64,000 nucleotides of DNA from Sphingobacteriaceae bacterium (GCA_002319075.1 NVQB01000001.1:4960001-5024000), one strand, 5' to 3'; numbered from the stretch's first letter, positions 26,602 through 36,569 are shown. Notes: a model not told the origin generated them from the sequence alone. A program made the numbers and translations.

Positions 26602-27429
26602 ATGGCATTAAAAAAATATAGACCACTTACACCAACATTAAGATACAAACTTTCTTCGGGGTTCGATGAGATAACAACGGACAAACCTGAAAAGAGCTTA
26701 ATCGTTAAAACTAATTATTCTTCCGGAGGTCGTAATAATTCAGGTAAAATGACTATGCGCTACATTGGTGGTGGTCACAAAAAAGTTATTCGTGCAATTG
26801 ATTTCAAACGTGATAAAGACGGTATTGAAGGAACTGTAAAATCTATCGAATACGATCCAAATCGTTCGGCTCGTATCGCTCTTATTTTTTACAAAGACGG
26901 TGAAAAACGTTACATCATTGCTCCACAAGGTTTAAAAGTTGATCAAAAAGTAATGTCAGGTGCTGGTGCTGCTCCCGAAATCGGAAACACACTTTTATTA
27001 TCTGAAATTCCTTTAGGAACAATTATTCACAACATTGAATTACGTCCTGGTCAAGGTGCTGTTTTAGCACGTAGCGCAGGTTCTTACGCTCAGTTATCTG
27101 CTCGTGATGGTAAATACGCAATTCTTCGTATGCCTTCAAGTGAGGTTCGTATGATCCTGATTACTTGTAAAGCTACTGTTGGTGCTGTATCAAATCCTGA
27201 TCACAATCAGGAAGTTGCTGGTAAAGCTGGTAAAAATCGTTGGTTAGGTGTACGTCCGCGTACAAGACCAGTTGTGATGAACCCGGTAGATCACCCTATG
27301 GGTGGAGGTGAAGGTCGTGCTTCAGGTGGACACCCACGCTCCCGTAAAGGTATTCCTGCTAAAGGTTACAAAACACGTTACAAAGCGAAAGCTTCTAACA
27401 AACACATCATCGAAAGAAGAAAAAAATAA
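26602..27429 (+). CDS. rplB: 50S ribosomal protein L2
   Basis: 275 residues. Needed for subunit joining and peptidyl transfer. Shows the NHPxGGGEGR-type loop as [16 protein letters not shown] with the critical histidine, and a basic C-terminus. Followed by a dispersed repeat before rpsS. Confidence 0.98.
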   Translation: MALKKYRPLTPTLRYKLSSGFDEITTDKPEKSLIVKTNYSSGGRNNSGKMTMRYIGGGHKKVIRAIDFKRDKDGIEGTVKSIEYDPNRSARIALIFYKDGEKRYIIAPQGLKVDQKVMSGAGAAPEIGNTLLLSEIPLGTIIHNIELRPGQGAVLARSAGSYAQLSARDGKYAILRMPSSEVRMILITCKATVGAVSNPDHNQEVAGKAGKNRWLGVRPRTRPVVMNPVDHPMGGGEGRASGGHPRSRKGIPAKGYKTRYKAKASNKHIIERRKK

Positions 27430-27455
27430 TTTAATATAAACGTTTAATGGTCTCT

Positions 27456-27480
27456 GTTACTTCGAGCTTAGTCGAGAAGG
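27456..27480. repeat. Dispersed intergenic repeat, copy 2
   Basis: GTTACTTCGAGCTTAGTCGA followed by GAAGG. It differs from the copy at 18839-18862 at two of 24 positions. It sits in the 81-base rplB-rpsS gap, inside a highly expressed operon. Confidence 0.75.
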
Positions 27481-27510
27481 GGCAGGGGTTTCAAAACTAA
27501 AAACAAAAAA

Positions 27511-27780
27511 ATGGCAAGATCATTAAAAAAAGGTCCCTTTATCGATTACAACCTTGAAGGCAAGGTTGAAAAGATGAACGCAAGCGGAAAGAAGTCTGCA
27601 ATTAAGACTTGGGCCCGTCGTTCAACAATTCCACCAGAGTTTGTAGGGCATACATTTGCTGTACACAACGGTGCAAAATTCATTCCGGTTTATGTAACTG
27701 AGAATATGGTTGGTCATAAATTAGGAGAATTTTCACCAACTCGCGTATTTAAAGGTCACGCTGGCCATAACAAGAAATAA
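27511..27780 (+). CDS. rpsS: 30S ribosomal protein S19
   Basis: 89 residues. Head protein near the A site, partner of S13. Starts [12 protein letters not shown], with the family block [22 protein letters not shown] and the C-terminal [14 protein letters not shown]. Nine bases before rplV. Confidence 0.98.
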   Translation: MARSLKKGPFIDYNLEGKVEKMNASGKKSAIKTWARRSTIPPEFVGHTFAVHNGAKFIPVYVTENMVGHKLGEFSPTRVFKGHAGHNKK

Positions 27781-27789
27781 GATATAGCC

Positions 27790-28185
27790 ATGGGAAAAAG
27801 AAAAAGACTAGTAGCTGAGAAACGTAAAGAAGAAAACAAAACTTCTTTCTTCGCTAAATTAAATAACTGTCCGACTTCTCCACGCAAAATGCGTCAGGTA
27901 GCGGATCTTGTTAGAGGTAAAGATGCTTATTTAGCTTTAAATATATTGAAATTCAATACACGTGAAGCTTCTGGAAGATTAGAAAAATTATTAAAGTCTG
28001 CAATAGCAAATTACGAAGCTAAAAGCCAACAACGTGCTGAAGAAGGAACATTGTTCGTAAAAGAGGTAATGGTGGATAGCGCTTTAATGGTAAAACGTTT
28101 ACGTACTGCTCCACAAGGCCGTGGATACCGTATCCGCAAACGTACAAATCATGTAACTTTAATTTTAGACACAAAAAATATTTAA
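27790..28185 (+). CDS. rplV: 50S ribosomal protein L22
   Basis: 131 residues. Its beta-hairpin ([31 protein letters not shown]) lines the exit tunnel next to L4. A short N-terminal extension rich in Lys precedes the [14 protein letters not shown] start of the conserved domain. Six bases before rpsC. Confidence 0.97.
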   Translation: MGKRKRLVAEKRKEENKTSFFAKLNNCPTSPRKMRQVADLVRGKDAYLALNILKFNTREASGRLEKLLKSAIANYEAKSQQRAEEGTLFVKEVMVDSALMVKRLRTAPQGRGYRIRKRTNHVTLILDTKNI

Positions 28186-28191
28186 TAAGAA

Positions 28192-28956
28192 ATGGGACAA
28201 AAAGTAAATCCAATTGGTATAAGATTAGGTGTCATCAAAGGATGGGATTCTAACTGGTTCGGTGGTCATAACTATGCTGATAAATTAGTTGAAGATAACA
28301 CCATCAGAAACTACCTAAAAGCTCGTTTACCTAAAGGTAGCATTTCTAAAATCGTAATTGAAAGAACTCTTAAGTTAGTTACAGTTACTATCAATACAGC
28401 TCGTCCGGGTATCATTATCGGAAAAGGGGGTAAAGAAGTAGATAAACTGAAAGAAGAATTAAAAAAATTAACAAAAAAAGAAATCCAGATCAATATCTTC
28501 GAAATTAAACGTCCTGAACTTGATGCTCGTTTGGTAGCGGATAGTATTGCTCGTCAAATCGAAGGTCGTATCTCTTTCCGTCGCGCTGCTAAAATGTCAA
28601 TGGCTTCAACCATGCGTTTAGGTGCTGAAGGTATCAAAATTAAAGTATCTGGCCGTTTAGGTGGAGCAGAGATGGCTCGTACTGAAGGTTACAAAGAAGG
28701 AAGAACTCCTTTGCATACTTTACGTGCTGATATCGACTACGCTATCGCAGAAGCTCATACTTCTTACGGTCGTATCGGCGTAAAAGTTTGGATCTGCCGC
28801 GGTGAAGTTTTCGGTAAACGTGATCTTTCTCCTAATGCAGGATTAATGAAAAACGATAAAGGTGGTCCTGGTGCAGGAAACGACAGAGGAGATAGAAGAG
28901 ATGACCGTCCGAAATTTGCAGGTAAAAAAAGACCAACAAAGAGAGAAGACAAGTAG
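28192..28956 (+). CDS. rpsC: 30S ribosomal protein S3
   Basis: 254 residues, with a Gly/Asp/Arg-rich tail longer than in E. coli. Lies at the mRNA entry channel. The KH domain holds [20 protein letters not shown], and the C-terminal domain has [22 protein letters not shown]. Uses an ATG preceded by an A-rich stretch. Confidence 0.98.
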   Translation: MGQKVNPIGIRLGVIKGWDSNWFGGHNYADKLVEDNTIRNYLKARLPKGSISKIVIERTLKLVTVTINTARPGIIIGKGGKEVDKLKEELKKLTKKEIQINIFEIKRPELDARLVADSIARQIEGRISFRRAAKMSMASTMRLGAEGIKIKVSGRLGGAEMARTEGYKEGRTPLHTLRADIDYAIAEAHTSYGRIGVKVWICRGEVFGKRDLSPNAGLMKNDKGGPGAGNDRGDRRDDRPKFAGKKRPTKREDK

Positions 28957-28981
28957 TTGAGTAGTTTGATACCACTCAACT
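28955..28981 (+). promoter_or_regulatory. Hairpin at the rpsC stop, before rplP
   Basis: AGTTGAGT and ACTCAACT, perfect 8-bp arms with an 11-base loop, overlapping the rpsC stop codon. No T run. One of several intercistronic hairpins in this cluster. Confidence 0.4.
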
Positions 28982-29011
28982 AAGTTAAACAACAAGATAA
29001 AAAATTAAGTC

Positions 29012-29446
29012 ATGTTACAACCAAAAAGATCAAAATATAGAAAATCACATAAAATGAAAATCAAGGGCGACGCAAAACGTGGTTCTGAATTAGCCTTTGG
29101 TTCATTTGGTATTAAAGCTATGGACGAGTGCCGTATGACTGGTCGCCAGTTAGAAGCCGCCCGTATCGCTATTACCCGTTTTATGAAACGTGAAGGTCAG
29201 GTTTGGATCCGTGTTTTCCCGGATCGTCCTGTAACTTCGAAACCTGCAGAGGTTCGTATGGGTAAAGGTAAAGGTGCTCCTGAATATTGGATGGCTCCTG
29301 TAAAACGTGGACGTATCATTTTTGAAGCTGAAGGAGTTCCTTTAGCAGTTGCAAAAGAGGCGTTACGTTTAGCTGCTCAAAAATTACCGATCGTTACAAA
29401 ATTTATTGTACGTCGTGATTACACTGAAGTAGCTGCAGTTAAGTAG
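29012..29446 (+). CDS. rplP: 50S ribosomal protein L16
   Basis: 144 residues. Helps position tRNA in the A and P sites. Starts [14 protein letters not shown]; family blocks [30 protein letters not shown] and [18 protein letters not shown]. Expected place after rpsC. Confidence 0.98.
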   Translation: MLQPKRSKYRKSHKMKIKGDAKRGSELAFGSFGIKAMDECRMTGRQLEAARIAITRFMKREGQVWIRVFPDRPVTSKPAEVRMGKGKGAPEYWMAPVKRGRIIFEAEGVPLAVAKEALRLAAQKLPIVTKFIVRRDYTEVAAVK

Positions 29447-29546
29447 TAAGAATAAAATAACATAACCGAATTTTAATTAAACCGTTACTTTAATTAAAGC
29501 GAAGTCAACCAGGTGCAAGGTGCACCGTAATTAAAACAAATAAACA

Positions 29547-29744
29547 ATGGCAACCAAAGAAATAAAAGGTTTATCTGATCAGGAATTAAATGAGAAGATA
29601 ACTGCTGAAAAAGCGGATTTGAATAAAATGACTTTAAATCATGCAATCTCTCCTGTAGAAAATCCGTCGAAAATACGTATTGCCCGCAGAAATATTGCAG
29701 TGATGTTAACTGAAGCAAATAACCGCAAAAAAGCAGCCAAATAA
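29547..29744 (+). CDS. rpmC: 50S ribosomal protein L29
   Basis: 65 residues, mostly two helices, at the tunnel exit. The SDQELNEKITAEKADLNKM and NPSKIRIARRNIAVMLTE blocks identify it. Preceded by a 100-base gap containing the palindrome GGTGCACC. Confidence 0.95.
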   Translation: MATKEIKGLSDQELNEKITAEKADLNKMTLNHAISPVENPSKIRIARRNIAVMLTEANNRKKAAK

Positions 29745-29760
29745 ATTATCGCTTTAAATC

Positions 29761-30018
29761 ATGGAAGATAGAAATTTAAGAAAAGAAAAAGTAGGTGTAG
29801 TAAAAAGCAACAAGATGGATAAGTCTATCGTTGTTGCTGTTATGCGTAAAGTAAAACACCCGAAGTACGGTAAATTCCTTAACAAAACCAGTACTTTCGT
29901 AGCTCACGATGAGAAAAACGAATGCAGTATTGGTGATACCGTTAAGATTGCTGAAACTCGTCCTTTGAGTAAAACAAAGAACTGGCGTTTAGTAGAAGTA
30001 ATTGAAAAAGTTAAATAA
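29761..30018 (+). CDS. rpsQ: 30S ribosomal protein S17
   Basis: 85 residues. OB-fold protein, early binder of 16S rRNA. Family blocks [19 protein letters not shown] and [20 protein letters not shown]. Regular position after rpmC. Confidence 0.97.
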   Translation: MEDRNLRKEKVGVVKSNKMDKSIVVAVMRKVKHPKYGKFLNKTSTFVAHDEKNECSIGDTVKIAETRPLSKTKNWRLVEVIEKVK

Positions 30019-30047
30019 TTAGTTAATCGTTATAAGAATAGTTTAAG

Positions 30048-30416
30048 ATGATACAGAACGAATCAAGATTAACAGTAGCAGATAACAGTGGCGCTAAAGA
30101 AGTGTTGGTTATCCGCGTATTGGGTGGAACAAAAAAACGTTACGCTTCAATAGGCGATAAAGTTGTAGTTACAGTAAAACATGCTATGCCAAGCGGAAAC
30201 GTAAAAAAAGGTACAGTTCATAAAGCTGTGATTGTTAGAACAAGAAAAGAAATCAGCCGTCCTGACGGTTCATATATTCGTTTCGACGATAACGCAGCGG
30301 TGTTATTAAACACTACTGACGAGATTCGTGGTACTCGTATTTTCGGGCCAGTTGCCCGCGAATTACGTGACAAACAATTTATGAAAATCATTTCATTAGC
30401 ACCAGAAGTGCTATAA
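30048..30416 (+). CDS. rplN: 50S ribosomal protein L14
   Basis: 122 residues, the standard length. Interface protein near the GTPase region. Starts [18 protein letters not shown]; ends with [24 protein letters not shown]. Confidence 0.98.
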   Translation: MIQNESRLTVADNSGAKEVLVIRVLGGTKKRYASIGDKVVVTVKHAMPSGNVKKGTVHKAVIVRTRKEISRPDGSYIRFDDNAAVLLNTTDEIRGTRIFGPVARELRDKQFMKIISLAPEVL

Positions 30417-30434
30417 TATTTAGAGTTTAAAAAC

Positions 30435-30752
30435 ATGTCTAAAATAAAATTAAAAAAAGGCGATACCGTAAAGGTGATTTCAGGCGAAGCCAGAGGTCAG
30501 CAAGGTAAGATCGTTACCATAGACGCAAAAAAAATGCGTGCTACCGTTGAAGGTGTGAATATGATCAGCAAAAGCGAAAAGCCAAATGCTAAAAACACCA
30601 ACGGAGGTATTGTTAAAAAAGAAGGGTCTATTCACATCTCAAACTTAATGTTTGTAGAAGGTGGTAAAACTATTCGCATTGGTCGTAAATTAAATGAGAA
30701 AACTCAGAAATTAGAGCGTATCTCTTCAAAAACTAAGGAGGCAGTTAAATAA
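30435..30752 (+). CDS. rplX: 50S ribosomal protein L24
   Basis: 105 residues. Initiator of 50S assembly. KOW motif in [20 protein letters not shown] near the N-terminus. Its stop codon overlaps the rplE ATG (TAATG), which suggests translational coupling. Confidence 0.97.
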   Translation: MSKIKLKKGDTVKVISGEARGQQGKIVTIDAKKMRATVEGVNMISKSEKPNAKNTNGGIVKKEGSIHISNLMFVEGGKTIRIGRKLNEKTQKLERISSKTKEAVK

Positions 30753-31321
30753 TGGCAACGAAAACCTATCAACCTCGATTAAAAGGTAAGTACAGCGAAG
30801 AAGTTATTCCTGCACTTCAAAAACAATTTCAATACACCTCTTCAATGCAGGTGCCGAAATTGATGAAAATTTGTATCAACCAGGGTATTGGTGATGCAGT
30901 TTCTGACAAAAAAATGATTGAATCGGCAGTAAAAGAAATGACTACAATTTCTGGTCAAAAAGCTGTTCCTACTTATTCAACAAAAGATATCTCTAACTTT
31001 AAATTACGTAAAGGTGTTGCTATCGGTGTACGTGTTACACTACGTGGCGACAAAATGTATGAATTTTTAGATCGTTTGATCGCTTCTGCATTGCCTCGTA
31101 TCCGTGATTTTAAAGGAGTTAACGATAAAGGATTTGATGGTCGTGGTAACTACACATTAGGGGTTACTGAGCAAATCATTTTCCCTGAGATCGATATCGA
31201 TAAGGTGACTAAAATACAAGGTATGGATATTACTTTTGTAACTACAGCTCCTACAGATAAAGAAGCTCACGCATTATTAACTGAATTTGGTATTCCTTTC
31301 AAAAAGAAACAACAAGCATAA
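30752..31321 (+). CDS. rplE: 50S ribosomal protein L5
   Basis: 189 residues. Binds 5S rRNA in the central protuberance. Blocks: [40 protein letters not shown] and [19 protein letters not shown]. An AAGGAGG inside the end of rplX lies about ten bases upstream of its ATG; it may help or may be incidental. Confidence 0.98.
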   Translation: MATKTYQPRLKGKYSEEVIPALQKQFQYTSSMQVPKLMKICINQGIGDAVSDKKMIESAVKEMTTISGQKAVPTYSTKDISNFKLRKGVAIGVRVTLRGDKMYEFLDRLIASALPRIRDFKGVNDKGFDGRGNYTLGVTEQIIFPEIDIDKVTKIQGMDITFVTTAPTDKEAHALLTEFGIPFKKKQQA

Positions 31322-31324
31322 CAC

Positions 31325-31594
31325 ATGGCAAAAGAATCAATGAAGGCCCGTGAGGTCAAACGTAAAAGATTAGTTGAAAAATACGCAGCAAAGCGTGAAG
31401 AACTTAAAAAAGCTGGTGATTCAGTTGGCTTGCAAAAATTACCACGTAACTCTTCAAAAGTTCGTATGCGTAATCGTTGCAGTATGACCGGCCGTCCACG
31501 TGGTTATATGCGTGATTTTGGTATTAGTCGTGTAACTTTCCGTGAGATGGTTCTTTTCGGATTGATCCCAGGCTTAACAAAATCAAGCTGGTAA
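31325..31594 (+). CDS. rpsN: 30S ribosomal protein S14
   Basis: 89 residues, the longer zinc-free type: the C-terminal part [26 protein letters not shown] has one Cys, not the CxxC pairs of the short form. Head protein near S3 and S10. A hairpin and a new promoter follow before rpsH. Confidence 0.97.
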   Translation: MAKESMKAREVKRKRLVEKYAAKREELKKAGDSVGLQKLPRNSSKVRMRNRCSMTGRPRGYMRDFGISRVTFREMVLFGLIPGLTKSSW

Positions 31595-31605
31595 TACCCC
31601 TTTAA

Positions 31606-31646
31606 CTCTTTAGCAGGAGAGTGCTTGTGCAGCTTTTGCTAAAGAG
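31606..31646 (+). promoter_or_regulatory. Long-loop hairpin between rpsN and rpsH
   Basis: CTCTTTAGCA and TGCTAAAGAG, perfect 10-bp arms around 21 bases that can pair partly. It lies upstream of the internal promoter, so only transcripts from the main operon carry it. Confidence 0.5.
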
Positions 31647-31659
31647 ATAAAAATAAAAC

Positions 31660-31689
31660 TTGGAGGTATAGGAAATATTCGTATATTTG
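31660..31689 (+). promoter_or_regulatory. Internal promoter before rpsH
   Basis: TTG at 31660-31662, 19-base spacer, TATATTTG at 31682-31689: an exact Bacteroidota-type promoter inside the ribosomal cluster. The leader to the rpsH ATG is about 75 bases. Confidence 0.8.
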
Positions 31690-31769
31690 CCCCCTCAAAA
31701 AAAATAAATAATTGTTTCATATAATTATTTTGTCCCTTTTGGTACGAAATAACATATAAACTTAAAAAA

Positions 31770-32168
31770 ATGACAGATACAGTATCAGATTACTTAACTC
31801 GTGTTAGAAACGCGATTAAAGCAAACCACCGCGTGGTAGAGGTTCCGGCCTCAAATCTCAAAAAAGAAATCACTAAGATTCTTTTCGAAAAAGGTTACAT
31901 TTTGAACTACAAGTTCGAAGACACCGAAAACAAACAAGGCTTAATCAAGATCGCCTTAAAATACCATCCTGTAACAAAACTTCCCGCAATCCGCTCTTTA
32001 GACCGTGTGTCTTCACCAGGTTTACGTAAGTATTCAGGTGCAGCTAAAATGCCGCGTGTATTAAACGGTTTAGGAATTGCCATCATTTCAACTTCTAAAG
32101 GTGTTATCACTGATAAAGAAGCTAAGAAAATGAATGTTGGTGGAGAAGTTTTATGTTATATTTCATAA
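31770..32168 (+). CDS. rpsH: 30S ribosomal protein S8
   Basis: 132 residues. Central-domain binder, and in E. coli the repressor of the spc operon. Starts MTDTVSDYLTRVRNAIKANH; ends with the ISTSKGVITDKEAKKMNVGGEVLCYI block. Served by its own upstream promoter here. Confidence 0.98.
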   Translation: MTDTVSDYLTRVRNAIKANHRVVEVPASNLKKEITKILFEKGYILNYKFEDTENKQGLIKIALKYHPVTKLPAIRSLDRVSSPGLRKYSGAAKMPRVLNGLGIAIISTSKGVITDKEAKKMNVGGEVLCYIS

Positions 32169-32171
32169 TTT

Positions 32172-32180
32172 AAAGGAGGA
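32172..32180 (+). promoter_or_regulatory. Canonical Shine-Dalgarno before rplF
   Basis: AAAGGAGGA ends eight bases before the rplF ATG at 32189. Neighbouring genes have A-rich leaders without such a site. Confidence 0.8.
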
Positions 32181-32188
32181 AAATTAAC

Positions 32189-32743
32189 ATGTCACGTATA
32201 GGAAAAAACCCGATCGCATTACCTAAAGGAGTAGAGGTAAAAGTAAACAATGGTTTAGTAACCGTTAAGGGTGCAAAAGGAGAATTAACTCAAAAAGTAG
32301 ATACAGATATTACTGTTGCAGTAGATGGCGAAAACATTATTGTTACCCGTCCAACTGATCAAAAACGTCACAAAGCATTACACGGATTATACCGTTCTTT
32401 AATCGCTAATATGGTTAAAGGTGTAAGTGATGGTTATAAAACAGAACAAGAATTAGTGGGTGTAGGTTACCGTGCTTCGAATAAAGGACAAATGTTAGAG
32501 TTATCGTTAGGATATTCTCACAACATTAACTTCGAAATACCAAAAGAAATTAAAGTTACTACAGCTACTGAAAAGGGTCAAAACCCTAAAGTTATTCTTG
32601 AAAGTGCTGATAAACAGCTAATCGGAATGGTTGCTGCGAAAATACGCAGCTTACGTAAACCTGAACCATACAAAGGAAAAGGTATTAAGTTCGCCGGTGA
32701 ACAATTAAGAAGAAAAGCTGGTAAATCAGCTTCTAAAAAATAA
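32189..32743 (+). CDS. rplF: 50S ribosomal protein L6
   Basis: 184 residues. Near the sarcin-ricin loop. Starts MSRIGKNPIALPKGVEV; second domain has GYRASNKGQMLELSLGYSH and the PEPYKGKGIKFAGEQLRRKAGK end. It is the only gene in this cluster with a consensus Shine-Dalgarno placed in non-coding sequence. Confidence 0.98.
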   Translation: MSRIGKNPIALPKGVEVKVNNGLVTVKGAKGELTQKVDTDITVAVDGENIIVTRPTDQKRHKALHGLYRSLIANMVKGVSDGYKTEQELVGVGYRASNKGQMLELSLGYSHNINFEIPKEIKVTTATEKGQNPKVILESADKQLIGMVAAKIRSLRKPEPYKGKGIKFAGEQLRRKAGKSASKK

Positions 32744-32803
32744 TTAGAAGCTAAGAGTAATAAAATTCAATAAAGTATTAATCATCTTTAAAAAATTGCA
32801 AAG

Positions 32804-33160
32804 ATGGCAGGAAGTAAACAAGATAGAAGAACAAAAATTAAATTAAAGCTTCGTAAAACCATAAAAGGTACAACGACAGCGCCTCGTTTAAGTGTATACC
32901 GCAGTAATGCTGAAATATATGCTCAACTAGTTGACGATAAAGGTGGAAAAACTTTATTAGCAGTTGGATCTGTTGATAAGTCAATTTCAGGCTCTAAGGT
33001 TAACAAAAGCGAAAAAGCGAAGATGGTAGGAAAACTGATCGCTGAAAAAGCTGTTGCAACAGGAATCACTTCTGTGGTTTTTGATCGTAACGGATTTTTG
33101 TACCATGGTCGTATTAAATCGTTGGCCGAAGGTGCCCGCGAAGGAGGTTTAAAATTCTAA
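32804..33160 (+). CDS. rplR: 50S ribosomal protein L18
   Basis: 118 residues. Binds 5S rRNA. Blocks: [18 protein letters not shown] and [28 protein letters not shown]. Between rplF and rpsE as expected. Confidence 0.98.
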   Translation: MAGSKQDRRTKIKLKLRKTIKGTTTAPRLSVYRSNAEIYAQLVDDKGGKTLLAVGSVDKSISGSKVNKSEKAKMVGKLIAEKAVATGITSVVFDRNGFLYHGRIKSLAEGAREGGLKF

Positions 33161-33173
33161 AAAACGAATTAAG

Positions 33174-33692
33174 ATGTCAAAAGAAGTAGTAAAGCGCGTT
33201 AAATCGAGCGATATAGAATTAAAAGATAAATTAGTTGCCATTCAACGTGTAACTAAAGTTACCAAGGGTGGTCGCCACTTTAGTTTTTCTGCTATTGTTG
33301 TAGTAGGAAATGAAAAAGGTGTTATCGGCCAGGGTTTAGGAAAAGCAAATGAAGTTACAGATGCTATTACTAAAGGAATTGAAGATGCTAAGAAAAGTCT
33401 TGTAAAAGTGGCTGTTCTTAATGGAACTGTTCCTCACGAACAATTAGGTAAATTTGGTGGTGCTCGTGTTTTCTTAAAACCTGCAGCTCATGGTACTGGT
33501 GTAATTGCCGGTGGTGCGATGCGTGCTGTTTTAGAAAGTGTTGGTGTTACCGATGTACTTGCAAAATCTAAAGGATCTTCTAACCCACATAATGTGGTTA
33601 AAGCAACTTTAGATGCGCTAATGAAAATGCGTGATCCTATCACCATTGCTCAACAACGTGGAATTAAATTAACGAATGTGTTTAACGGTTAA
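33174..33692 (+). CDS. rpsE: 30S ribosomal protein S5
   Basis: 172 residues. Acts in mRNA unwinding and accuracy at the entry channel. Blocks: [23 protein letters not shown] and GIIAGG-type loop [15 protein letters not shown]. Twelve bases before rpmD. Confidence 0.98.
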   Translation: MSKEVVKRVKSSDIELKDKLVAIQRVTKVTKGGRHFSFSAIVVVGNEKGVIGQGLGKANEVTDAITKGIEDAKKSLVKVAVLNGTVPHEQLGKFGGARVFLKPAAHGTGVIAGGAMRAVLESVGVTDVLAKSKGSSNPHNVVKATLDALMKMRDPITIAQQRGIKLTNVFNG

Positions 33693-33704
33693 AAAATTTA
33701 TACA

Positions 33705-33884
33705 ATGGGAAAAGTAAAATTAACATTAGTAAAAAGTACCGCTAAGCGTTCTCCTGCTCAGAAAGCAACTTTAGTTGCTTTGGGTTTAGGCAAAACACAC
33801 AGTTCGGTAGAAAAAGACACGAATCCTGCTATTGATGGCATGATCAACAAAGTGAAACACGTATTAAAAGTTGAAAATATTTAA
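33705..33884 (+). CDS. rpmD: 50S ribosomal protein L30
   Basis: 59 residues, ATG at 33705 and TAA at 33882-33884. The start MGKVKLTLVKSTAKRSPAQK and LGLGKTHSSVEKD are typical of bacterial L30. Normal place between rpsE and rplO. Confidence 0.95.
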   Translation: MGKVKLTLVKSTAKRSPAQKATLVALGLGKTHSSVEKDTNPAIDGMINKVKHVLKVENI

Positions 33885-33949
33885 TAGACTTAGTTCAGTG
33901 AAGTAATCTTAAGGTTATTTCAATGTCTTGGTCAAAATAAAAATTGCAC

Positions 33950-34423
33950 ATGAAATTAAATGAATTAAAACCAGCAAATGGTTCAGTAAAATCAAACTAC
34001 CGTCGTGGTCGTGGACAAGGTTCAGGTGGCGGTGGAACAGCTACACGTGGACATAAAGGTGCTCAGTCACGTTCAGGTCACTCTAAAAAGCGTGGTTTTG
34101 AAGGTGGTCAAATGCCTTTACAACGTCGTTTACCTAAATTTGGTTTCAAGAATATTAACCGCATTGAGCACCACGGTATTAACCTTGATGCTATCCAGAA
34201 GTTAGTAGACAACACTAAAGTAACTGACATTACACTTGATGTATTGGTTCAAAACGGTATGGCTCATAAAAATGATTTAGTTAAGATCATGGGTCGTGGC
34301 GAATTAACTGCAAAAGTTAATATCACTGTAGATGCGTTTACTGCGTCTGCAAAAAAAGCGATTGAAGAAAAAGGCGGTACTGTTACAAGTACTAAAATCA
34401 CCGCAAAAACTGAGACAAAATAA
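33950..34423 (+). CDS. rplO: 50S ribosomal protein L15
   Basis: 157 residues from the ATG at 33950; an in-frame TTG two codons upstream is unlikely. Late assembly protein. Starts MKLNELKPANGSVKSNYRRG, with the Gly-rich GRGQGSGGGGTATRGHKGAQSRSGH loop split here into two blocks. Three bases before secY. Confidence 0.98.
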   Translation: MKLNELKPANGSVKSNYRRGRGQGSGGGGTATRGHKGAQSRSGHSKKRGFEGGQMPLQRRLPKFGFKNINRIEHHGINLDAIQKLVDNTKVTDITLDVLVQNGMAHKNDLVKIMGRGELTAKVNITVDAFTASAKKAIEEKGGTVTSTKITAKTETK

Positions 34424-34426
34424 TAT

Positions 34427-35758
34427 ATGAAGCGTTTTTTTGATACCCTTCGGAATATCTGGACCATTGAGGAACTAAGACAAAGAATCTTGGTTACCCT
34501 TGGCTTAGTATTGATTTATCGCCTAGGATCCTATGTGGTTCTTCCAGGTGTTAATGTTGATGCTTTAGCTGCGGCCAGTAATTCCAACCAAGCCGGCGGG
34601 ATCGTAGGTTTAATTAATATGTTTGCTGGTGGAGCGTTTTTACGTGCTTCTATCTTCGGCTTAGGAATTATGCCATACATTACTGCATCCATCATTATTC
34701 AGTTAATGGGAATGGCTGTGCCTTATTTCCAAAAAATGCAAAGAGAAGGGGAGAGTGGACGTAAAAAGATTAACCAGTACACAAGGTTCTTAACTATTGC
34801 TGTAACAGCAGTTCAAGCACCAGGTTATATTGGTTCAATCAGAATGTCTGCTCCTAATGCTTTCCCTGAAATGACTTCTTTCTGGTGGATCCAGTCAATC
34901 TTTATTTTAGTAACCGGAACTATGTTTGTAATGTGGTTAGGTGAAAGAATTACGGATAAAGGATTAGGAAATGGTATCTCTTTGATCATTATGATTGGAA
35001 TTATCTCTCGTTTACCTTTTGCATTCTTATCAGAAATTAAATCAAGAACAGCTGGCAACGGCGGGTTGATCATCTTCCTGATTGAAATTGTAATATTGTT
35101 GCTTGTGATAGTTGGTTCTATCTTGTTAGTTCAGGGTACACGACGAATACCGGTGCAGTTTGCAAAGAAAATAGTGGGTAACAAACAATATGGAGGTGTG
35201 CGTCAGTATATTCCTTTAAAAGTGAATGCTGCGGGTGTTATGCCTATCATTTTTGCTCAGGCGATCATGTTTATTCCTTATGCAATTAACAATGCTATGG
35301 GTAACGCAGGGGGTGTGTTTCAAGAAAGATATGGTTTCTGGTATAACTTTGTATTCGCTATTTTAATCATCCTCTTTACTTACTTCTACACAGCTATTAT
35401 GGTTAATCCTAATCAATTGGCTGATGATATGAAGCGTAATGGTGGATTTATTCCAGGTGTTAAACCAGGTAAAAAAACTGCTGAATTTATTGATCAGGTA
35501 ATGAGCCGAATTACTTTACCAGGATCTATTTTCCTTGCGGGTGTGGCTGTAATGCCTGCTTTCGCTCAAAAATTGGGAATTAACAGTGCTTTTGCTGACT
35601 TCTACGGAGGAACATCTTTATTGATCCTTGTAGGCGTGGTTTTAGATACTTTACAACAAATAGAAACGTACTTATTGAATCGTCACTATGATGGTCTGAT
35701 GAAATCAGGCAGAATCAAGGGTAGAGGCGCTAACGCTATGATGGTTCAACAAGGTTAA
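34427..35758 (+). CDS. secY: Protein translocase subunit SecY
   Basis: 443 residues, about ten membrane helices. Forms the inner-membrane channel with SecE and SecG. Visible blocks: [19 protein letters not shown] near the first helix, [14 protein letters not shown] and [15 protein letters not shown]. Last gene of the spc cluster; infA follows eight bases later with no map gene between them. Confidence 0.98.
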   Translation: MKRFFDTLRNIWTIEELRQRILVTLGLVLIYRLGSYVVLPGVNVDALAAASNSNQAGGIVGLINMFAGGAFLRASIFGLGIMPYITASIIIQLMGMAVPYFQKMQREGESGRKKINQYTRFLTIAVTAVQAPGYIGSIRMSAPNAFPEMTSFWWIQSIFILVTGTMFVMWLGERITDKGLGNGISLIIMIGIISRLPFAFLSEIKSRTAGNGGLIIFLIEIVILLLVIVGSILLVQGTRRIPVQFAKKIVGNKQYGGVRQYIPLKVNAAGVMPIIFAQAIMFIPYAINNAMGNAGGVFQERYGFWYNFVFAILIILFTYFYTAIMVNPNQLADDMKRNGGFIPGVKPGKKTAEFIDQVMSRITLPGSIFLAGVAVMPAFAQKLGINSAFADFYGGTSLLILVGVVLDTLQQIETYLLNRHYDGLMKSGRIKGRGANAMMVQQG

Positions 35759-35766
35759 TTTCATAT

Positions 35767-35985
35767 ATGGCGAAACAATCAAATATTGAAATTGACGGAA
35801 CTATAGTTGAAGCACTTAGTAACGCGATGTTCAGAGTAGAGTTGGAGAATGGACACGTGGTTACGGCGCATATTTCGGGAAAAATGAGGATGCACTACAT
35901 CAAAATTTTACCCGGAGATAAAGTAAAGCTCGAGATGAGTCCTTATGATTTAACAAAAGCAAGAATAACTTTCCGATACAAATAG
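35767..35985 (+). CDS. infA: Translation initiation factor IF-1
   Basis: 72 residues, the usual length. OB-fold factor that blocks the A site during initiation. Starts [22 protein letters not shown]; ends with the [12 protein letters not shown] block. Eight bases after secY. Confidence 0.98.
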   Translation: MAKQSNIEIDGTIVEALSNAMFRVELENGHVVTAHISGKMRMHYIKILPGDKVKLEMSPYDLTKARITFRYK

Positions 35986-36030
35986 GAAAGCGCAATTAAA
36001 AATTAGTATTTAGAATTTAAAATAAAGGAA

Positions 36031-36147
36031 ATGAAAGTTAGAGCATCCATCAAAAAAAGAAGCGTAGATTGCAAAATCGTGCGTCGTAAGGGTAAATTGT
36101 ATGTAATCAACAAAAAAAACCCAAAATTTAAACAAAGACAAAAGTAA
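36031..36147 (+). CDS. rpmJ: 50S ribosomal protein L36
   Basis: 38 residues: starts [11 protein letters not shown] and ends KFKQRQK. Only one Cys remains, so this is the zinc-free form. ATG at 36031, TAA at 36145-36147. Confidence 0.95.
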   Translation: MKVRASIKKRSVDCKIVRRKGKLYVINKKNPKFKQRQK

Positions 36148-36151
36148 TTTT

Positions 36152-36159
36152 TATCTTTG
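36152..36159 (+). promoter_or_regulatory. Probable promoter element before rpsM
   Basis: TATCTTTG matches TAnnTTTG, five bases after the rpmJ stop and about 32 bases before the rpsM ATG. No clear TTG at the -33 position, so confidence is moderate. Confidence 0.55.
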
Positions 36160-36191
36160 CAAACGTTTTTTAATAATTTTATTTAACATAA

Positions 36192-36569
36192 ATGGCACGT
36201 ATAGCTGGTATTGATTTACCGAAAAACAAAAGAGGCGTAATTGGTTTAACCTATATTTACGGTATCGGAAGCAGCAGAGCTTCGAAAATCCTTAGTGAAG
36301 CTGGTATTCACGAAGATAAAAAAGTAAGCGAGTGGACCGATGATGAGCAAAATGCCATCCGTAACTCCATAAACAATAATTATAAAATTGAGGGAGCTTT
36401 ACGTTCAGAGACTCAGTTAAACATTAAACGTTTAACTGATATCAACAGCTACCGTGGTATCCGTCACCGTAACAGCTTACCTGTTCGTGGTCAACGTTCT
36501 AAAACAAATGCGCGTACCCGTAAAGGTAAACGTAAGACAATCGCTAACAAGAAAATGGCGACTAAATAA
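36192..36569 (+). CDS. rpsM: 30S ribosomal protein S13
   Basis: 125 residues. Head protein that contacts the P-site tRNA and 50S. Starts [20 protein letters not shown]; ends with [20 protein letters not shown] then KGKRKT. First gene of the alpha cluster. Confidence 0.98.
   Translation: MARIAGIDLPKNKRGVIGLTYIYGIGSSRASKILSEAGIHEDKKVSEWTDDEQNAIRNSINNNYKIEGALRSETQLNIKRLTDINSYRGIRHRNSLPVRGQRSKTNARTRKGKRKTIANKKMATK

Noticed and set aside
30734-30741. AAGGAGG before rplE as a second Shine-Dalgarno
   Set aside because: It encodes the Lys-Glu-Ala codons of rplX, so it may be chance; the rplF site is in non-coding sequence and is stronger evidence.
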